Assembly (NCBI GenBank): GCA_035567895.1
Contig: DATMPC010000014.1
Coordinates: 122,169-186,168, forward strand
Length of the DNA stretch: 64,000 nucleotides
Origin: Terriglobales bacterium
GTDB taxonomy: Bacteria; Acidobacteriota; Terriglobia; Terriglobales; Acidobacteriaceae
Reading direction: 5' to 3'
Part shown: piece by piece, positions 60,546 to 64,000 of the stretch
Layout: each line of letters begins with the position of its first letter
How positions within the stretch are numbered: position 1 is the first letter of the stretch
The notes under the pieces: model-generated
Database searches by the model: none
Seen by the model: the letters and a program-made list of their open reading frames with translations, nothing else
Told to the model about the DNA's origin: nothing
Made by a program: the position numbers and the translations under genes

Positions 60546-60920
60546 ATGAGTCAGCGAAACATAAAGATCATTGGGGCGATAGCGATTCTCCTCGTACTCT
60601 GCAGCGCGGGATGGCAGATCGGTAAGTGGGAGTTGGCGAGTGTTGAGTTGCGCGACGATATGCACGATATGGCGTCGCAGCTCGGCCCACGCATTGGATA
60701 TAGCAACGGCCTCTCGGATGAAGAGTTCCGCAATGAAGTTATACGCAAGGCCAGCAAATACGACATTCAGCTAGCGCCGGAGCAGGTCACAGTTGTGCGA
60801 AACGGCGAAGGCATCCAGGCAACCATGTACCTGGCTGCGGATTACACGGTTCCGATCCATCTTCCGGGATTTTCTTTCCAACTTCATTTCAACCCCGAGA
60901 GCGGCAGGAGACCCAGTTAG
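60546..60920 (+). CDS. Small single-span membrane protein (hypothetical)
   Basis: 124 residues. One N-terminal membrane segment (IIGAIAILLVLCSAGWQIGKWE) is followed by a helix-rich part (LRDDMHDMASQLGPRIGYSNGLSDEEFRNEVIRKA) and a short beta domain (VTVVRNGEGIQATMYLAADYTVPIHLPGFSFQLHFNP). This resembles DUF4845-like anchored proteins. The function is unknown. Start ATG 60546. It is divergent from the DUF1990 gene. Confidence 0.7.
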   Translation: MSQRNIKIIGAIAILLVLCSAGWQIGKWELASVELRDDMHDMASQLGPRIGYSNGLSDEEFRNEVIRKASKYDIQLAPEQVTVVRNGEGIQATMYLAADYTVPIHLPGFSFQLHFNPESGRRPS

Positions 60921-60928
60921 AGCCGGAA

Positions 60929-61213
60929 GGGTGGCATACCCTTCGCCGTTTCCTGTTTTTCTTGCTTACGATTTCTAGAGAGTGGGTGCCGCACTCTTCG
61001 TGTTTTCGAAGGGTGCGGGAACAGGAGCTGGTCGAGCAACTTGTTTTGATTTTGTTTCTGCTTCGAGTCTCCGCAGCGTGCTTCGATGACAAATCAGATC
61101 GACAACGTGCATCGCCAGCGCACCCTTTCGAAAAACCGCAAAAGGATGCGGCACACCCACTTTTTAGGTATGGCAAACAAGAAAAATTACGAGCAGCGAA
61201 GGCTGCGCCACCC
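60929..61213. repeat. Long nested inverted repeat between convergent genes
   Basis: The outer arms 60929-60965 (GGGTGGCATACCCTTCGCCG...) and 61173-61213 (...GCGAAGGCTGCGCCACCC) are inverse copies. Inside them AGTGGGTGCCGCACTCTTCG and AAGGGTGCGG near 60981-61018 are mirrored near 61120-61162. The whole 285-nt gap folds as one nested hairpin. It contains no convincing gene. Confidence 0.7.
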
Positions 61214-61250
61214 GTCCGTACATGCTAGGCAGGATTTGAGACCCTTGGCT

Positions 61251-62084
61251 TCACGCCGTTTGTCCAAAGCTTGATTGCTCTTCGAAAGCACGGATCGACT
61301 CCTCGAATTCTTCGTGAAGGGCCTCGCCCATCAGCATCATGTCGGAGATACAGGTGCTCATGTCAACGGAGAGAAAGTGCTTGTGCAGGACACGAGAGAG
61401 GACAATGTGCAGCAATCGGGCTTCGATCGCGATACGTTGCGTGGTATAGCCCTGTTCAAAGCGCTCCCGGCCGTGTGTCGTCGCTCCCGGTTTCTTACTG
61501 TTAGCGATCACATTTGGACCAGCTTCGATTCGCTTCGCAAGCTCCTCGATGATCAGACGAACGTGATCGAGTCGCTCCTTCTTGCTGAGCGGAATCGAAG
61601 AGAGCATTGTGTTCTGGCTCGATTCGCTGAGCCATTTAGCCGCGATCTCATCGACGCTCTCACGCAAGATAGCTGAGAGGCGCTTGACCTGAATCGGAGT
61701 TACTCGCCGCGGCTGTTTGGCTTTTTCCTTAATCGTCTCGACGAGGTGTTTTACCTCGGCGGGTTTTGTCAGGTAGTCGTCGACCTGGTTTCGTATCGCT
61801 TCCAGTGCGGTTGCGAAATCAGGATACCCGCTGAGAATTAATGTTACGGCGCTCGGCTGGACGCGGCGCATGGCGCTGATCAAGGTGAATCCGTCACCCT
61901 TCTCGCCGATGTTCAGGTCAGCCAACAACACGTCGAACTTATCGCGGTTGATATAGGCCAGCGCTTCGGCAACTGTGCCTGCCACCGACACTGCGAAACC
62001 TTCCTGTTCCAGGATGAGCGGCAACGTCAATCGAATGCCAGGTTCATCATCGGCGAAAAGAATCCGGGTCTTACGTACTTGCAT
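61251..62084 (-). CDS. Response regulator with RsbRD-like C-terminal domain
   Basis: 277 residues. An N-terminal receiver has acidic residues ILFADDEPGIRLTL, the phospho-Asp in DVLLADLNIGEKGDGF, and the Thr/Ser and Lys in LILSGYPDF and DYLTKPAEVKHL. The C-terminal part (about 135-265: AILRESVDEIAAKWLSESSQ, PLSKKERLDHVRLIIEELAKRIEAG) resembles the RsbRD N-terminal sensor-like helical domain rather than a DNA-binding domain. It may act on a partner by protein contact. No histidine kinase gene lies beside it in the window. Confidence 0.85.
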   Translation of the reverse strand: MQVRKTRILFADDEPGIRLTLPLILEQEGFAVSVAGTVAEALAYINRDKFDVLLADLNIGEKGDGFTLISAMRRVQPSAVTLILSGYPDFATALEAIRNQVDDYLTKPAEVKHLVETIKEKAKQPRRVTPIQVKRLSAILRESVDEIAAKWLSESSQNTMLSSIPLSKKERLDHVRLIIEELAKRIEAGPNVIANSKKPGATTHGRERFEQGYTTQRIAIEARLLHIVLSRVLHKHFLSVDMSTCISDMMLMGEALHEEFEESIRAFEEQSSFGQTA

Positions 62085-62261
62085 ACACGTTCACCGGGAG
62101 CACAGAGAAGCTTTCCAAGTCCTTCCGGCACCTTTCTTGTGGAGAGGTGAACTCCACGAACGGAAAAATGAACCCCCCAAACCTTAGTTGCTGGGTTCCG
62201 ATGCAGAGTTGGCTAAGGTGCCTGCGATATACTCGCCCGGCACTTCAGCTAGAGGCCGCAT

Positions 62262-63098
62262 ATGCGCCGGTTACTTCTCGCGTTCGTCGCCGTGCTGTTG
62301 GTCGTTCAGTGGTCTGCCACCGCGGGCGCCCAGAGTTACACGATCCAGGCCATTCGCTACGCCACCGTGCCGGACTTTCCCGTGTCTAATCTCGTGATCG
62401 GAGCGCCCAAGGAGGAAAAGGTCAACCTGGCTATGGTGTTCTGGCTTCTACGCGGCGGCGGACACAACGTCCTGTTCGACAGCGGCTTTCATCGAGAAAA
62501 ATGGTTCAAGCAGTTTCCGATCACTGAATACCTGCGGCCCGATGAAGCTGTGAAACTTGCGGGAGTGAAGCCTGAGGAAGTGACGGACATCATCGTCAGT
62601 CACGCCCATTGGGATCACATGGGAGGCATTGACCTGTTCCCAAAAGCCACTGTCTGGATTCAGAAAGAGGAGTTCGCTTACTACACAGGCGATGCCTGGC
62701 AACCGGGCGGAAAACACGGCGGAATCGACAGCGAAGATGTCGCGGAATTGGAACGACTGAACACGCAAGGTCGACTGAGACTAGTGAACGGAGACGACGT
62801 AGAAATCCTTCCCGGCATCCGCGCATACACGGGCGGCCGCCACACCTATGCTTCGCAGTACATTCGCGTCGATGGCGAGCCGGTTTACGTATTGGCCTCA
62901 GACAACTGTTACCTGTATCGCAACCTTAAAGAGCGAGCTGCGTCGGCCACCTTCAGCGAAGCTGATCACCCAGCCAACATCCGTAACCAGGAACGCATGA
63001 TCCAACTCGCCGGCTCCGCCGACCGTGTCATACCAGGCCACGACGCATTGCAGTTCAAGAACTTTCCTACCGAAGGCCGTATCGCCCGTATCCGCTGA
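62262..63098 (+). CDS. Secreted metallo-beta-lactamase fold lactonase-like hydrolase
   Basis: 278 residues with a signal peptide (AFVAVLLVVQWSATAGAQS). MBL motifs: NVLFDSGFHREKW, IIVSHAHWDHMGGIDLF, the metal ligand regions GGRHTYASQYI and VIPGHDALQF. The HxHxDH and GHD order matches AttM/AiiA-type N-acyl homoserine lactonases and related esterases. Substrate is unproven. Start ATG 62262. It lies between the response regulator (divergent) and the nucleotidyltransferase-like gene (convergent). Confidence 0.85.
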   Translation: MRRLLLAFVAVLLVVQWSATAGAQSYTIQAIRYATVPDFPVSNLVIGAPKEEKVNLAMVFWLLRGGGHNVLFDSGFHREKWFKQFPITEYLRPDEAVKLAGVKPEEVTDIIVSHAHWDHMGGIDLFPKATVWIQKEEFAYYTGDAWQPGGKHGGIDSEDVAELERLNTQGRLRLVNGDDVEILPGIRAYTGGRHTYASQYIRVDGEPVYVLASDNCYLYRNLKERAASATFSEADHPANIRNQERMIQLAGSADRVIPGHDALQFKNFPTEGRIARIR

Positions 63099-63505
63099 GC
63101 GGACAATTCCAGCCGGATGGGCCGAGACTGTTTCCATTTCGGTTCGTGCATGCGAACTCCGTGGTCCAGGGTTGGCGGGTGGCCAGGCCTTTTTGTTGAG
63201 TTCCAATATGGAACTAACAAGAAGTCGGGTGCCCCATCCCCCCACCCCAGCAACAAAATCGAGTTGCTGGGACCCCGGCCTCGCTGTGTTGGCGAGGGTG
63301 GGAGTGACATGAATGTCAATCAGCCCGGTTTTGTTTGTTCTCTTCTTTTCGGGCAGCTTCCAATTCGTCTATTCTGTCCAATGCACGTGAAGCCAGTGGT
63401 GTCGGACAATGCAAAAGTCAAAGGCGGAATTACACGCATTCTCCTATCCCACCCTCGCGAACGTCGCTTATCGAGGGGCATACCCCAAGCTGTTAGTGCT
63501 CGACT
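63099..63505. repeat. Gene-free gap with short hairpins
   Basis: About 400 nt without a gene. CCAGCAAC (63247-63254) pairs with GTTGCTGG (63263-63270) exactly over 8 bp. GGCGAGGGTGGGAG near 63290 is mirrored by TCCCACCCTCGCG near 63447. The motif GTTCC..GGAAC occurs near 63199-63213. No promoter or coding pattern was found. Confidence 0.5.
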
Positions 63506-63967
63506 TCAGTCAGGCAGGATGGAGCGTTTTCGTAGTTCTTCGGCGTCGCCGAGGTCGCGCGCTCGGCCGGTGTGCTCTTTGTTCCGGATCAGGGCTGCGC
63601 GGCCTATGAAATAGACCGCAACTCCATCCAGTTCCCCCTGGTCACGCGTGGACCAGGCATCTTCGAAGCTAAGGCCGGAAAGGCTAGTCAGCAAATCTAT
63701 CCGGTTAGGGCTCATGCCCAATTGGACGACTTTATCCGGATCCTGAAGATCGCCGCTTCCTATCGCAAGATTCCCGAAGCCGAACTGCGATAGGGCACGC
63801 ATCACCCGCTCGGCGTTCTCGGGAGCCGGACGAATGAGCAGGCCGAGATCCGCGGTGTACCGCGGAACGCCGTGATAGGCGACCGCAAAGGCTCCTACGA
63901 CCAGGTATTCAACTTTGTTCGCGTTTAATAATTCGACAAACTCGCGCAAGTCCTTGCTTAGCGGCAT
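63506..63967 (-). CDS. Nucleotidyltransferase-like protein (MNT superfamily) with altered active site
   Basis: 153 residues. LNANKVEYLVVGAFAVAYHGVPRYTADLGLLIRPAPENAERV is the family N-terminal pattern (G-G/A-x-A-V-A-x-H-G, then D-x-D). The usual second acidic residue of the D-x-D pair is Gly here (TADLG), so nucleotide transfer may be lost. GMSPNRIDLLTSLSGL follows as the third-Asp region. It is usually the antitoxin or accessory member of small two-gene modules. An upstream overlapping reading frame continues past the window edge. Confidence 0.8.
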   Translation of the reverse strand: MPLSKDLREFVELLNANKVEYLVVGAFAVAYHGVPRYTADLGLLIRPAPENAERVMRALSQFGFGNLAIGSGDLQDPDKVVQLGMSPNRIDLLTSLSGLSFEDAWSTRDQGELDGVAVYFIGRAALIRNKEHTGRARDLGDAEELRKRSILPD

Positions 63968-64000
63968 CGGGGTGGCGGCGGTCGCGGAGTTCGATCACCA
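63909..64000 (-). CDS. Possible 3' end of an upstream overlapping gene (partial)
   Basis: On the minus strand a frame open at the window edge reads VIELRDRRHPDAAKQGLARV and stops at TGA 63911-63909, overlapping the nucleotidyltransferase start by 59 nt. It is too short to identify. It may be the end of a small partner protein or a chance frame. Confidence 0.25.
   Translation of the reverse strand, partial: VIELRDRRHPDAAKQGLARVCRIIKREQS

Noticed and set aside
1..64000. CRISPR arrays, tRNA or rRNA genes, insertion sequences, prophage
   Set aside because: No regularly spaced direct repeats of 25-40 bp, no cloverleaf-like sequence, no transposase or integrase motif was seen on reading both strands.

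Overview
The window looks like chromosomal DNA from an acidobacterium, probably of the Terriglobia/Koribacter type. The evidence is two full-length permeases of the ADOP type (MacB/FtsX-like, no partner ATPase), futalosine-pathway menaquinone synthesis (mqnC), a YpdA-type thiol reductase, many secreted S9/M24 peptidases and TPR proteins, a PilZ cluster, and unusually rich intergenic inverted repeats. No rRNA, tRNA, CRISPR array, phage or insertion sequence was recognised.

Layout. 0-10 kb: GAF-like protein, lytic transglycosylase, a VapBC pair, threonine dehydratase-like enzyme, S9 peptidase, NHL-repeat lyase-like protein, YpdA reductase. 10-17 kb: outer-membrane barrel, two glycosyltransferases, a histone-deacetylase-fold enzyme divergent from eutBC, and a low-complexity membrane protein. 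17-34 kb: two ADOP permeases, Xaa-Pro aminopeptidase, processive GT2 synthase, two more PIN toxin-antitoxin pairs, mqnC, aspA, a second S9 peptidase, DoxX and DUF1349 proteins. 34-44 kb: cytochrome c, MBL hydrolase, two overlapping PilZ genes, an NlpC/P60 hydrolase with a long leader, TPR proteins, a DUF5666-like protein, and a MerR-like regulator divergent from a TPR gene across a nested palindromic operator. 44-53 kb: PspC and DUF962 proteins, a complete arginine-to-putrescine route (pyruvoyl arginine decarboxylase, aguB, aguA), a LysR regulator, a frameshifted hicB, the catalytic subunit of a split methylmalonyl-CoA mutase, XRE regulators and a YeiH-type transporter. 53-64 kb: polysaccharide export protein, an OlsF-like two-domain acyltransferase, a large secreted PHP-like protein, DUF1990, a response regulator, a lactonase-like MBL enzyme and a nucleotidyltransferase-like protein.

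The most distinctive signal is structural. More than a dozen intergenic imperfect inverted repeats, falling into several unrelated sequence families, sit mostly between convergent genes or just after a stop codon. One palindrome immediately downstream of the OlsF-like gene has a degenerate relative inside that gene's interdomain linker, read in frame, which suggests that such elements invade coding sequence. Other points of note are an S24-type repressor that has lost both catalytic residues, a nucleotidyltransferase that has lost one metal-binding Asp, a decayed HicB antitoxin, and a possible structured RNA near 21.6 kb.

All calls come from reading the sequence and recalling family motifs. 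No database search was run.
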